Shown in pieces: positions 17,611 through 29,601 of a DNA stretch of 64,000 nucleotides (position 1 is its first letter; the number at the start of each line of letters is the position of its first letter). The DNA comes from Novosphingobium meiothermophilum (lineage in GTDB: Bacteria > Pseudomonadota > Alphaproteobacteria > Sphingomonadales > Sphingomonadaceae). The notes under the pieces are model-generated. The model worked only from the letters and a program-made list of their open reading frames with translations, was not told the DNA's origin and did no database searches. A program made the translations under genes and the position numbers. The stretch covers positions 124,001 to 188,000 of the forward strand of contig NZ_QGHL01000005.1 of NCBI RefSeq assembly GCF_003171715.1. The letters run 5' to 3'.

Positions 17611-18279
17611 CGCGGGAAAGATCACTGGCGCGTCGCCTTCGCGCCAGGGGGCGAACCGGCCCATCACGGCGCCAAACAGCGCCGATGCCAGATGTTCCTC
17701 CAGCCAGCGCTGCAAATGCGGCAGGGGCAGGCTGGCAAACCATGCCGGATCGACCGCGGCGAACTGGCGCACGAAGGGCATGATCGCCATGTCGGCCAGA
17801 CCGCGCACCGCTCCGCAAAGCTGCCCCGCACCGAACTTACCCGCCCCAAGCTGATCTTGCCGTGCCAGCCGCGTGTCCAGATCGCGCAGAAAACCCAGTG
17901 CGCGCTCGCGGTGCGCCACCGCCTCGGCGCTTGCCTGAGCATAGCCAAAGCGTTCAGGATACTTGTAGCGATCAAGGTCATGCTTGAATGCGCCATCATT
18001 GCGTTCGATCAGCGCCGGATCGTCGCGCTCCAGCCAGCCTTCGGGGTCATGGCGGCCCAGCGCCCAGCGCATCACGTCAAGGCTTTCCGCAATCACCTGC
18101 CCGCCGGGCAGAACCAGGACCGGCACTGTCCCCTTGGGGGATGCGGCCAGCATGGCTTCGGGCTTTGCCGCGAGCTTCACCTCGCGCAAGGCCACGCGGC
18201 ATCCGCTGGCCGCAATCGCCAGCCGCGCCCGCATGGCATAGGGGCAGCGGCGAAAGCTGTAGAGCACCGGCAGCGTCAT
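17605..18279 (-). CDS. Glutathione S-transferase family protein (glutaredoxin 2-like)
   Basis: 224 residues: an N-terminal thioredoxin fold beginning VLYSFRRCPYAMRARLA, with CPYA as the active-site motif, the cis-Pro loop GTVPVLVL, and the glutathione-binding ESLDVMRW. An all-helical C-terminal domain follows. The CPYA motif and length point to the Grx2/omega-like group, able to do thiol-disulfide exchange. It is the last gene of a minus-strand series pepN-pgeF-this gene with gaps of 24 and 21 bp. It overlaps the convergent HAD gene by 6 bp. Confidence 0.88.
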   Translation of the reverse strand: MTLPVLYSFRRCPYAMRARLAIAASGCRVALREVKLAAKPEAMLAASPKGTVPVLVLPGGQVIAESLDVMRWALGRHDPEGWLERDDPALIERNDGAFKHDLDRYKYPERFGYAQASAEAVAHRERALGFLRDLDTRLARQDQLGAGKFGAGQLCGAVRGLADMAIMPFVRQFAAVDPAWFASLPLPHLQRWLEEHLASALFGAVMGRFAPWREGDAPVIFPAL

Positions 18280-18300
18280 GGCCTTCGGTTCACCCAGCCA

Positions 18301-19062
18301 TCAGGCAGGCAGCCCGATAAGGGAAATCTGCCGCCCGTATCCCGGCTCGCTGCGATGGGTGGCGCGGCGGAACGAATAGAACCGCGTCTCCTGCGCATAA
18401 GTGTCCTCGCCCAGCAGCCCCACACGCACCAGACCCGCATCGCGCAGCCGCGATGCGACATAGCCTTCCAGGTCGAACCAGCCGTGCCCTTCGCGCCCGG
18501 CGCGAAAGAAGCGTTCGTTTTCAGGGTTCTGCTCCACGAACCGTGCTTCGAAGGCGGCATCCACCTCGTAGCTTTTCTGCGCAATGCACGGACCGACCAC
18601 CGCGGCAATGCGCGCGCGGCTGGCGCCCAGCGCTTCCATCGCCGCAATCGCGGTATCGGTCACACCGCCAATCGCGCCCTTCCACCCCGCATGGGCTGCG
18701 CCCACCACTCCGGCATCCGCATCGCACAGCAGCACCGGGGCGCAATCGGCCGTCAGCACGCCAAGCACGATTCCCCGCCGGTCCGTGACCAGCGCATCGG
18801 CCTGGGGACGATCCGCATCGGCCCACGGCTCGCGCACCGTCACCACGTCGGCCGAATGGATCTGGTAGCAGGTCTGCAAGGTGCCGCCCGCAAGCACGGC
18901 TTCCACCGCACGGCGGCGGTTTTCGGCGGTCAGGGCCGGATCGTCCTCGCTGTAACTCACGTTCAGCCCGGCCAGATCGCCGGTGCTCACCCCGCCCCGG
19001 CGGCCAAGGAACCCGTGCGCGGCGCCGCCTAGCAGCGGATGGGTCAGCTTCTCGACGCTCAC
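18301..19062 (-). CDS. pgeF: Peptidoglycan editing factor PgeF (YfiH/laccase domain)
   Basis: 253 residues of the Cu-oxidase_4/DUF152 family. In E. coli PgeF removes L-Ser wrongly incorporated at peptide position 2 of cell-wall precursors. Metal-site residues are seen in the QIHSADVV histidine, the TADCAPVLL cysteine and the AAHAGWKG histidine; FLGRRGGVSTG and VGPCIAQKSYEV are family hallmarks. It lies between pepN and the glutathione transferase gene on one likely transcript. Older databases call this polyphenol oxidase or laccase. Confidence 0.92.
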   Translation of the reverse strand: MSVEKLTHPLLGGAAHGFLGRRGGVSTGDLAGLNVSYSEDDPALTAENRRRAVEAVLAGGTLQTCYQIHSADVVTVREPWADADRPQADALVTDRRGIVLGVLTADCAPVLLCDADAGVVGAAHAGWKGAIGGVTDTAIAAMEALGASRARIAAVVGPCIAQKSYEVDAAFEARFVEQNPENERFFRAGREGHGWFDLEGYVASRLRDAGLVRVGLLGEDTYAQETRFYSFRRATHRSEPGYGRQISLIGLPA

Positions 19063-19086
19063 GCCCGCGCCCTCACGCCCGCGCCC

Positions 19087-21696
19087 TCACGCTTCAAGGC
19101 TCTTCGTCACCTGCTCGCGCACATCGCGCGAAAGGCCGGGGGCTGCGGCAATGCGTTCAAGTTCTGCCCGCATCAAGGCGGCGCGGGCCTCGTCCACCTT
19201 CTTCCACCGCCCCAATGGCGGCACGAAACGCGCGGCGACATTGCCGTTGATGGGATCGAGCTTCAGGATCAGATCGGCAATCAGGCGGTAGCCCTCGCCC
19301 CCTTCCTTATGAAACGCCTGCGCATTGGCGGCAAAGGCCATCCACAGCGCGCGCACGCGGTTGGGGTTGGTCAGCGTGAAATCGGGATGCTGCGCCAGCG
19401 CCTTCACGTGGCTTGTCACATCGGGATGGAGCGAACCGGCCTGAAGCGAAAACCACTTGTCGATCACCAGCATGTTGCCGGCAAAGCGCATGTGGAAATC
19501 CGCCAGCGCCGCTTCCCGTTCGGCACGGTCCAGCCCGCACAGCACCATCAGCGCGCCCTGCCGGTCGGTCATGTTGGTGGCGCTGTCGTATTGCACGCGG
19601 GCGCGGCGCGCGGCTTCGGCCGGATCGGCCGCCGCCAGATAGACCAGTGCTTGCGTCTTGCACTTGCGCGCGCCGCGCGCCTCGGCCTCAAGGCTGTATG
19701 GCACCGCGCTGCACCGGTCATGCAGGGCCAGCCACTTGTCCTTCAGCGTCTCGCCCAGCCAGCGCTTCAGCGCCTCGCGCTCGGCAAAGATGCGGGTTGG
19801 GTCGGGCCGGCTCAGCTGTTCGGCCAGATAAGCCTCTCCGGGCAGGATCAGCAGTTCGCCGCGCATCAGGTCATCCAGCGCCGCATCATCGAGGATCGCC
19901 CCCATCGCCGCGCCAATCGCCGCCTGCGATGCTTCGCGATCGGTCAGCGTTCCTGCCACCGCACCCACCAGATGCCGCACCACAAGCTGCTGCATCGCCT
20001 CGTAGCGGGCGAACGGATCATCGTCATGCAGCGCAAGGAACACCAGATCCTCGCCGGTCACCGGGGCCTCGATCTCGACCGGCGCGGAGAAGCCGCGGTT
20101 GATCGAAATGACCGGCGGCGCATCGAACCCCTCAAAGGTGAAGGTCTGCTCCGCCTCGGTCAGCACCAGCAGTTCCTCGCCGCGATGGCTGCCGGTCGCG
20201 CGGTCGAACAGCGCCGTGCGCAGCGGGATCACCATGGGCTGCTTCAAAGGCTGTCCGGGGGTGGGCGGACATGCCTGTTTGATCGTCAAAGCTACCCGAT
20301 TGCCCTCGAAAGCTGCCGAAACGCTCACGCGCGGAGTTCCGGCCTGTTCATACCAGCGCCGGAACTGGCCAAGGTCCAGCCCCGCGCCATCTTCCACAGC
20401 CTTTACAAAGTCTTCGCAGGTCGCCGCCTCGCCATCATGCCGCTCAAAGTAGAGGCTCGTGCCCTTGAGGAACCGCTCCATTCCCGCCATGACCGTCATC
20501 ATGCGGATCACCTCGGCCCCTTTGTTATAGACAGTCGCGGTATAGAAGTTGCTGATTTCCTGATAGGAATCGGGCCGTATGGGATGCGCCAGCGGCCCCG
20601 AATCCTCAGGAAACTGCGCCGCCCGCAAGATCCGCACATCCTCGATCCGCTTGACCGGCGCAGACCCGCGATCGGCGCTGAACTGCTGATCCCTGAGGAC
20701 GGTGAAACCCTCTTTCAGCGAAAGCTGGAACCAGTCGCGGCAGGTCACGCGGTTGCCCGACCAGTTGTGGAAGTATTCGTGCGCCACCACGCCTTCTATG
20801 GCATCGTAATCGGCATCGGTGGCGGTTTCAGGATCAGCCAGAATATACCGCGTATTGAAGATGTTGAGGCCCTTGTTCTCCATCGCCCCGGCGTTGAAAT
20901 CGCTTACCGCGACGATGTTGAAATCATCGAGGTCATACTCGCGGCCATAGACATCCTCGTCCCACTTCATCGAGGCGATCAGCGAGCGCATGGCGTGATC
21001 GGTGCGCGTCTCGTCACCGGGGCGGACCCAGATCGCCAGATTTACCTTGCGTCCCGACCGGGTGACAAAGCTGTCGCGGTTGGCCACCAGATCGCCCGCC
21101 ACCAGCGCGAAGAGATAGGATGGCTTGGGCCAGGGATCATGCCACTCGGCCCAGTGCGTGCCATCGCCATCGTCTGCCGCAGCCACGGGATTGCCGTTCG
21201 ACAGGAGGACCGGAAACCGCGCCTTGTCCGCACGCATCCGCACCGAATAGACCGAAAGAACATCGGGCCGGTCGGGGAAGAAGGTGATGCGCCGGAAACC
21301 TTCCGCCTCGCACTGGGTGCACAGCAGCCCGCCCGATGCATAAAGCCCGGAAAGCTGGGTGTTCGCGGCCGGGTCGATCAGCGTCTCGATGCCCACCTCG
21401 TGCGCATCGGCCGGAAGGTCGATCACCAGATCGGCCCCGTCCATCCGCCATGAATTGCACGGCTTTCCATCAACCGTCACCGCCCTTGCCTCGATCGCAT
21501 CGCCATTGAGCCGCAGTGGCGCCGCCCCGGTGCCCTGCGGATTGCGGCGGACCTTCAGCGTCGAAAGAACCCGCGTGTCCGTGAGCGAAAGCGCGAAGTC
21601 GAGCGCGATTTCGGGGACCAGCCATTCGGGCGGGCGATAGTCCGCGCGGTGGATGACGACAGGGGCGGAAACGGGCGTGCCGGAAAGATCGTTCAT
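19087..21696 (-). CDS. pepN: Aminopeptidase N (M1 family)
   Basis: Cytoplasmic zinc aminopeptidase of broad specificity, 869 residues. The exopeptidase motif GAMEN is at 270-274, and the zinc motif HEYFH at 306-310 with the third ligand Glu329 in SLKEGF. The C-terminal DUF3458-type beta-sandwich and helical bowl (QPLKQPMVIPLRTALFD onward) show it is the E. coli PepN subtype. I chose ATG 21696 (MNDLSGTP); twelve more residues to 21732 are possible. It is divergent from the epimerase-like gene, 56 bp apart, and probably leads the pgeF/GST transcript. Confidence 0.96.
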   Translation of the reverse strand: MNDLSGTPVSAPVVIHRADYRPPEWLVPEIALDFALSLTDTRVLSTLKVRRNPQGTGAAPLRLNGDAIEARAVTVDGKPCNSWRMDGADLVIDLPADAHEVGIETLIDPAANTQLSGLYASGGLLCTQCEAEGFRRITFFPDRPDVLSVYSVRMRADKARFPVLLSNGNPVAAADDGDGTHWAEWHDPWPKPSYLFALVAGDLVANRDSFVTRSGRKVNLAIWVRPGDETRTDHAMRSLIASMKWDEDVYGREYDLDDFNIVAVSDFNAGAMENKGLNIFNTRYILADPETATDADYDAIEGVVAHEYFHNWSGNRVTCRDWFQLSLKEGFTVLRDQQFSADRGSAPVKRIEDVRILRAAQFPEDSGPLAHPIRPDSYQEISNFYTATVYNKGAEVIRMMTVMAGMERFLKGTSLYFERHDGEAATCEDFVKAVEDGAGLDLGQFRRWYEQAGTPRVSVSAAFEGNRVALTIKQACPPTPGQPLKQPMVIPLRTALFDRATGSHRGEELLVLTEAEQTFTFEGFDAPPVISINRGFSAPVEIEAPVTGEDLVFLALHDDDPFARYEAMQQLVVRHLVGAVAGTLTDREASQAAIGAAMGAILDDAALDDLMRGELLILPGEAYLAEQLSRPDPTRIFAEREALKRWLGETLKDKWLALHDRCSAVPYSLEAEARGARKCKTQALVYLAAADPAEAARRARVQYDSATNMTDRQGALMVLCGLDRAEREAALADFHMRFAGNMLVIDKWFSLQAGSLHPDVTSHVKALAQHPDFTLTNPNRVRALWMAFAANAQAFHKEGGEGYRLIADLILKLDPINGNVAARFVPPLGRWKKVDEARAALMRAELERIAAAPGLSRDVREQVTKSLEA

Positions 21697-21752
21697 GCCG
21701 ACGAACTTAGGAAGTGGTGCGCGCGGCGGCAATCGCGGTTATCAGGGTTTCC

Positions 21753-22547
21753 ATGGGAAACATGCTGATCTTCGGAATGGGCTATACCGCGCAGGTGCTG
21801 GCCGCGCGCCTCGGCGCGGCGGGCTGGACGGTGAACGGCACCGGCAGGGCAGGCAACATCGCCTTTGACGACAGCGCAGGCGTGGCCGCTGCGCTTGCGC
21901 AGGCAACGCACGTGCTCTCCTCGGTCCCGCCCCTGCGGGAGGGCGGCGATCCTGTGCTGCAAGCCTATGGCGCGGCGCTGGCGGCAGCGCCGCTGCGCTG
22001 GATCGGTTATCTTTCCTCGACCGGCGTCTATGGCGATGCTGGCGGCGCATGGGTGGACGAAAGCGCACCGGTGGGCACCGGGCGGCGTTCCGCGCGCACC
22101 GAGGCCGATCTGGCCTGGCAGGCCCTGTCGGACCAAGTGCGCGTCTTGCGCCTGCCCGGCATCTATGGTCCGGGCCGCAGCGCGCTCGACCGCGTGGCAG
22201 AAGGCCGCGCGCACCGCATCGCCATTGCCGGACAGGTGTTCAGCCGCGTCCACGTGGACGACATCGCCAGCGGCGTGATCGCGAGCTTTGCCGGACCGGC
22301 TGGGGTCTATAATCTGGCCGACGACCTGCCGTGCAGCCAGAACGAAGTGATCGCGGAAGCCGCGCGCCTGCTGGGAGTGGCGCCGCCGCCCATGCAAACG
22401 CTTGAAGAGGCGAACCTTTCGCCCATGGCGCTGGCCTTCTATGCCGAGAACCGACGTGTCGCCAATGGCAAGGCCCGCCGCGTTCTCGGCTGGAGCCCGG
22501 CCTATCCCACCTACCGCGAAGGGCTGCGCGCGCTACGCCGCGCGTGA
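21753..22547 (+). CDS. NAD-dependent epimerase/dehydratase-like protein (YeeZ-like)
   Basis: 264 residues, atypical short-chain dehydrogenase fold. The nucleotide loop is MLIFGMGYTAQVLAARL (GxGYxA rather than GxxGxxG), as in YeeZ-like proteins. Downstream are YLSSTGVYGD, RLPGIYGPGR and FSRVHVDDIA, which align with extended SDR epimerases. The reaction is unknown. Starts at 21753, 21762 and 21714 are all in frame; 21753 was taken as the first that keeps the Rossmann strand near the terminus. The 3' end overlaps the convergent EamA gene by 15 bp. Confidence 0.8.
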   Translation: MGNMLIFGMGYTAQVLAARLGAAGWTVNGTGRAGNIAFDDSAGVAAALAQATHVLSSVPPLREGGDPVLQAYGAALAAAPLRWIGYLSSTGVYGDAGGAWVDESAPVGTGRRSARTEADLAWQALSDQVRVLRLPGIYGPGRSALDRVAEGRAHRIAIAGQVFSRVHVDDIASGVIASFAGPAGVYNLADDLPCSQNEVIAEAARLLGVAPPPMQTLEEANLSPMALAFYAENRRVANGKARRVLGWSPAYPTYREGLRALRRA

Positions 22548-23450
22548 TCGCAGGGCCATGACCAGCCCGATCAGTGCCAGCACCGATCCGGCCACGGCCA
22601 GCACCGACCAGCGATAGCCTTCGAACAGGGTGGACAGCAGCATCGCCACCACCGGAACCAGAACCCCGTTATAGGCACCGCGCCCCGCGCCCAGCCGCTG
22701 GAGCAGGCGGAAGTAGAGCGGGAAGGTGACAACCGACCCCACGATGCCGAGATACAGCACCCCGAAGACATAACCCGGCCGCAGGTCGAACTGCGGCGGC
22801 CCTTCCACCGCAAGGGCAAACAGGCCGTCCATCACCGCGCCCAGCAGCATCGCCACCGCCAGAAGCGGCACCATCGGCACACTGCGGGCGCGCGGCGCCG
22901 CCTGAAGCACATTGGCGCACGAGGCGCTGCACAGCGCCGCCGTGGTCAGCGCGATCCCGGTCAGCACCTGGCCTTCGGGCGGGGCCATGCGGTATTCGTG
23001 CAGCAGCAGCAGCGCAATGCCCGCCCCGGCCACCGCCGATCCCGCCAGAAAGCCGCGCGTAACCGGCTGCTTCAGCACGATCCACGCCAGCAGCGCATTG
23101 GGCACCAGCAGCAGCGCAAAGAACACCGCAACGATGCCCGATGTAAGATGATGTTCGGCCCGATAGACGAACTGGAAGTTCATCACGAACTGGGCGAGGC
23201 CCAGCAGAAATGCCGTTTCCAGCCCCTTCCTGCCGATCATCAGCGATTCGCGCCGCAGCAGCGCAAGCGCGGCCATTCCCGCTGCGGCCGCGGCAAAGCG
23301 CCACGTGACCGACCAGCTTGGCGGAACGCTGCCGATCTGGTCCTTGATGACCAGCCAGGTCGACCCCCAGATCAGCGCGACAAGGAAGAACGGCCCGGCA
23401 ATGCTCCACTGCCAGAACCGCGCCTGACCGGGCAGTTCCTGCCCGGTCAT
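22533..23450 (-). CDS. EamA/DMT-superfamily transporter
   Basis: 305 residues with ten predicted hydrophobic helices in two EamA repeats. The first opens with PFFLVALIWGSTWLVIKDQIG and the second around GQVLTGIALTTAALCSA. Members export amino acids, sugars or metabolites from the cytoplasm; the substrate is not readable. Its ATG overlaps the stop of the upstream threonine aldolase gene by 4 bp, so the two are translationally coupled, which hints at export of an amino acid related to that reaction (inference). Confidence 0.88.
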   Translation of the reverse strand: MTGQELPGQARFWQWSIAGPFFLVALIWGSTWLVIKDQIGSVPPSWSVTWRFAAAAAGMAALALLRRESLMIGRKGLETAFLLGLAQFVMNFQFVYRAEHHLTSGIVAVFFALLLVPNALLAWIVLKQPVTRGFLAGSAVAGAGIALLLLHEYRMAPPEGQVLTGIALTTAALCSASCANVLQAAPRARSVPMVPLLAVAMLLGAVMDGLFALAVEGPPQFDLRPGYVFGVLYLGIVGSVVTFPLYFRLLQRLGAGRGAYNGVLVPVVAMLLSTLFEGYRWSVLAVAGSVLALIGLVMALRSRAA

Positions 23451-24463
23451 AGTGCGGCAATCGCGCGCGCGAGGGCGGCAACATCAGCCGGATCGCTGTT
23501 CCATGCCGTAACCAGCCGCACCGCGCCGGGCGCACCTGCGGGGGCGGTCCAGTCGTAGAAATCGAAGCCTTGCGCGCGCAGGGTGGCCTGTTCGACCGGC
23601 GAGAGCACCACGAAGACCTCGTTGGCTTCGACCGGATGGAACAGCCGATCCTTGCAGGCGGCCGCAATTTCCTGCGCGGCGGCATTGGCAGCACGGGCAT
23701 TTTCAAGCCACAGGCCATCTTCGATCATGGCCAGAACCTGCGCCGCCAGATAGCGCCCTTTCGATTGCAGGTGCCCCGCCCGCTTGCGCCGGTAGCGGAC
23801 CACATCGGCCAGTACCATGTCGAAGAACACCAGCGCCTCGGCGTTCATCCCGCCGTTCTTGACGCAGCCGAATGTCAGGACATCGACGCCCGCCTCGGCA
23901 CTCACCTCGGCAGGATGACAGCCAAGGTGCGCCACCGCATTGGCAAAGCGCGCGCCGTCCATGTGCAGGCCCAGCCCGCGCCCCTGCGCCAGCGAGCCGA
24001 TGCGCGCCACCTCATCGGGCGAATAGACGCGGCCATATTCGGTGGCCTGCGTGATCGTGATAGCGTGCGGCTGAACCTGATGCACGTCGTTGCGAATCGG
24101 GTCGATCACGGCGCGTATGCTTTCCGGCGTGAGCTTCGCGCCTTCGCCTTCGGCCAGCATCAGCTTTGCCCCGTGCGTGTAGAAGCCCGGCGCGCCGCCT
24201 TCGTCCATTTCTACATGGGCTTCGCGGTGACAGACCACGCCGCCATGGGGCGGAACCATCGCCGCCAGGGCAAGGCAATTGGCCGCCGTGCCCGTTGCCA
24301 CCCACAGCGCGGTGCATTCGGTGCCGAACAGCACGGAAAACGCCTCGTCCATGCGGCGGGAAAGCGCATCGCCATCATAACCGGCGTCGGGCGCGTCGGC
24401 GGCACGCATTGCGTCCCACACGCGGGGGTGGACGGCAGCGGCATTGTCGGAGAAGAACTGCAT
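23447..24463 (-). CDS. ltaE: Low-specificity L-threonine aldolase family (PLP)
   Basis: PLP enzyme of fold type I, 338 residues. It cleaves threonine or allo-threonine, or related beta-hydroxy amino acids, to glycine and an aldehyde. FFSDNAAAVHPRV opens the protein as in the family. Then come WVATGTAANCLAL (phosphate-binding), GLGLHMDGARFANA (Asp contacting the PLP nitrogen) and the Schiff-base lysine in LTFGCVKNGG. The latter deviates from the common FSKGLGAP, placing it in the alphaproteobacterial beta-eliminating-lyase-like subgroup. Coupled to the downstream EamA transporter. Confidence 0.88.
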   Translation of the reverse strand: MQFFSDNAAAVHPRVWDAMRAADAPDAGYDGDALSRRMDEAFSVLFGTECTALWVATGTAANCLALAAMVPPHGGVVCHREAHVEMDEGGAPGFYTHGAKLMLAEGEGAKLTPESIRAVIDPIRNDVHQVQPHAITITQATEYGRVYSPDEVARIGSLAQGRGLGLHMDGARFANAVAHLGCHPAEVSAEAGVDVLTFGCVKNGGMNAEALVFFDMVLADVVRYRRKRAGHLQSKGRYLAAQVLAMIEDGLWLENARAANAAAQEIAAACKDRLFHPVEANEVFVVLSPVEQATLRAQGFDFYDWTAPAGAPGAVRLVTAWNSDPADVAALARAIAAL

Positions 24464-24557
24464 GATGCTGCCGCCATGATGGCGACAGCGGCCCCGGTCA
24501 AGCAGCCCCGGACGAAAGGGGTGGGCCGGGCTGTTCTATCACGCGCGGAGCAAGGCC

Positions 24558-24848
24558 ATGGCCGATGTCACGATTACCCACCACGATCAGGGCACATGCG
24601 GGGAATACCATGCCCATGTCGCCGGGGCCGCCGCGATCGGCCGCCTGACCTACCAGCGCAGCGGCGATGTGGTGGTGGCCGACCATACGCTGGTTCCGGC
24701 CGAGATCGGCGGGCGCGGCGTGGCCGGTGAACTGGTGCGGGCGCTGGTTGCCGATGCGCGCGCAAAGGGCTTCAGAATCGTGCCGCAGTGCAGCTATGTG
24801 GAGGCTGCCTTCCGCCGTCATCCCGAATGGGCAGACCTGCGGGCATAG
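24558..24848 (+). CDS. YjdJ-type GCN5-related N-acetyltransferase-like protein
   Basis: 96-residue minimal GNAT fold of the YjdJ/Gtn-type: AAIGRLTYQRSGDVVVADHTLV, abbreviated AIGRLTYQ, the acetyl-CoA loop EIGGRGVAGELVRALVADA shortened as GGRGVAGELV, and the C-terminal PQCSYVEAAFRRHPEW. Such small GNATs lack much of the usual N-terminus; the substrate is unknown. It is a lone gene divergent from ltaE and convergent with the CZB gene. Confidence 0.88.
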   Translation: MADVTITHHDQGTCGEYHAHVAGAAAIGRLTYQRSGDVVVADHTLVPAEIGGRGVAGELVRALVADARAKGFRIVPQCSYVEAAFRRHPEWADLRA

Positions 24849-24874
24849 CGCGGCACGAACCCGTCCGGCCGCGC

Positions 24875-25255
24875 TCAGGCAGGTTGCAGCAGTTCGCCCT
24901 TCCACTTCAGCAAGGCACGCACCAGCTTTTCCGAGGTTTCGCTGAACGGACCGGCCATTGCTGCATCGGCCGCCGCCTGATCGCCCGCCAGCGCCAGTTG
25001 CAGCACGCGGCCTGCCTCGCGGTGGAACTCGGCATGGACACGGCTGACCACGCGGTGCGGCACGCCGCCCTTGTGCGCAGAATCAAACGCGGGATCGTGC
25101 AACCACTTGCCAAACTTGCAGTTGCAGTCGCCCGATGCCTCATACGGCGTGATATCGCAGGTGCCCGTACGGATCGCCCCGCGCAGACGCATCTTCCAGA
25201 GCCCGTGCGCCCCGATGGCTTCATCAATCTGGCTGACCAGTGCCATATTTGACAT
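24875..25255 (-). CDS. Stand-alone CZB (chemoreceptor zinc-binding) domain protein
   Basis: 126 residues that consist of one CZB domain. The zinc ligands expected for this 3-His/1-Cys fold are visible: His17 in AHGLW, Cys46 in CKFGKWL, and His74 and His78 in HAEFH. In chemoreceptors and diguanylate cyclases CZB senses zinc or hypochlorite; here it has no receptor or output domain attached, so it would have to act by protein contact. No chemotaxis gene is nearby. Upstream lies tRNA-Thr. Confidence 0.85.
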   Translation of the reverse strand: MSNMALVSQIDEAIGAHGLWKMRLRGAIRTGTCDITPYEASGDCNCKFGKWLHDPAFDSAHKGGVPHRVVSRVHAEFHREAGRVLQLALAGDQAAADAAMAGPFSETSEKLVRALLKWKGELLQPA

Positions 25256-25381
25256 GACATTGCCTTCCCGTTTTCAGAAAGGGCTGCCGATAAGGTGTCA
25301 ACGGCAAAAGCTTTGCCCATCCCGGCTACGCGCGAATGCGTAGGCGCGGTGCTTGCGAAGTGTGGGAGGGGAAAAGGGAAA

Positions 25382-25456
<75 letters not shown>

Positions 25457-25599
25457 ACACCATTTCCATCGCGCCACCGCGGTCCGGCGAACCGGCGGGG
25501 TGGGCAGGGGCGCGCTATTGGCCGTGAGCACCGGGTTTGTCAAGCGACTGTTCCGGCAGGCCTTGCGAGAGGTGCAGGTTCACGGCATTCAGCGGCGCA

Positions 25600-25791
25600 A
25601 TGACCGACCCGAAAGTCCCGATGACCCGCGAAGAGCGCCTTGCCGCGCGCTTGCGCGAAAACCTCAAGCGCAGGAAGGCGCAGGCCCGCGCGCTGGAAGG
25701 CGGCGCACAGCCGCAGAGCGAATCGCCGGATTCCTTGCTCACTTCCGTGCCGGTTTCTGGGACAAGCGGGCTTTCCAAGCCTGCCACCTGA
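25600..25791 (+). CDS. Small conserved basic protein
   Basis: 63 residues: MTDPKVPMTREERLAARLRE followed by NLKRRKAQARALEGG and a Ser/Pro-rich tail. The charged amphipathic helix TREERLAARLRENLKRRKAQ is, from memory, a pattern common in sphingomonad small proteins of unknown role. ATG 25600 was taken because the conserved part begins there; a frame to 25537 exists but runs toward the tRNA. gpmA starts 43 bp later on the same strand. Confidence 0.6.
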   Translation: MTDPKVPMTREERLAARLRENLKRRKAQARALEGGAQPQSESPDSLLTSVPVSGTSGLSKPAT

Positions 25792-25834
25792 CGCTAGGGC
25801 GCGGTTTCTTTTCAATCAGTCACAGGATGCCCCG

Positions 25835-26521
25835 ATGCCCCGCCTGATCCTGATTCGCCACGGCCAGTCGCAGTGGAACCTCGAAAACCGCTTCACCGGC
25901 TGGTGGGACGTTGACGTGACCGAGAAGGGCGCGGCCGAAGCCGTGGCCGCCGGTGAACTTCTGCGCGACAAGGGCATGGTGCCAACGGTGGCGTTCACTT
26001 CGCTCCAGACCCGTGCGATCAAGACGCTGCATCTGGTGCTCGAAGTCATGGGGCGTCTGTGGATCCCCGAAGACAAGGACTGGCGGCTCAATGAACGGCA
26101 CTATGGCGGGCTGACCGGGCTGGACAAGTCCGAGACGGCTGCCCGCCATGGCGACGAACAGGTGAAGATCTGGCGCCGCAGCTTCGATGTGCCGCCGCCG
26201 CCGATGGAAGCGGGAAGCGCCTTCGATCTGTCGGCCGATCCGCGCTATGCCGGCATCGCGGTGCCCGCCACCGAAAGCCTGAAGGACACGATCGCCCGCG
26301 CCCTGCCCTGCTGGGAGGAAAAGATCGCCCCCGCCCTGCGCGCCGGCGAGACGGTGATCGTTTCGGCTCACGGCAATTCCCTGCGCGCGCTGATCAAGCA
26401 TCTTTCGGGCATTTCCGACGAGGACATCACCAGCCTCGAAATCCCCACCGGCCAGCCGATCATCTATGAACTGGACGATGATCTGGCCGAGGTGGAACGC
26501 TATTACCTGTCGGAGCGCTGA
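25835..26521 (+). CDS. gpmA: 2,3-bisphosphoglycerate-dependent phosphoglycerate mutase
   Basis: Interconverts 3- and 2-phosphoglycerate in glycolysis via a phosphohistidine. LIRHGQSQWN carries the catalytic histidine (His9); ENRFTGWWDVDVTEKG, NERHYGGLTGLDKSE and the second histidine in VSAHGNSLRAL are all typical of dPGM. The length of 228 is usual. ATG 25835 follows CACAGGAT and starts the protein as MPRLILIRHG. purE follows 30 bp later, so it may share a transcript with the purine genes. Confidence 0.96.
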   Translation: MPRLILIRHGQSQWNLENRFTGWWDVDVTEKGAAEAVAAGELLRDKGMVPTVAFTSLQTRAIKTLHLVLEVMGRLWIPEDKDWRLNERHYGGLTGLDKSETAARHGDEQVKIWRRSFDVPPPPMEAGSAFDLSADPRYAGIAVPATESLKDTIARALPCWEEKIAPALRAGETVIVSAHGNSLRALIKHLSGISDEDITSLEIPTGQPIIYELDDDLAEVERYYLSER

Positions 26522-26551
26522 GCGACCGACAGCCTGAAAAGGGGCAAAAGG

Positions 26552-29557
<3,006 letters not shown>

Positions 29558-29601
29558 CCCCACTTCCCCAATCTGCGCAATTGCTCTAGTGCGCAGCCGT
29601 C

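Noticed and set aside
19039-21453. 804-residue open frame on the plus strand opposite pepN
   Set aside because: It is a shadow of GC-rich codon use in pepN: rich in His, Arg and Gln, no recognisable motif, no ribosome site. pepN on the other strand has a complete set of catalytic motifs.
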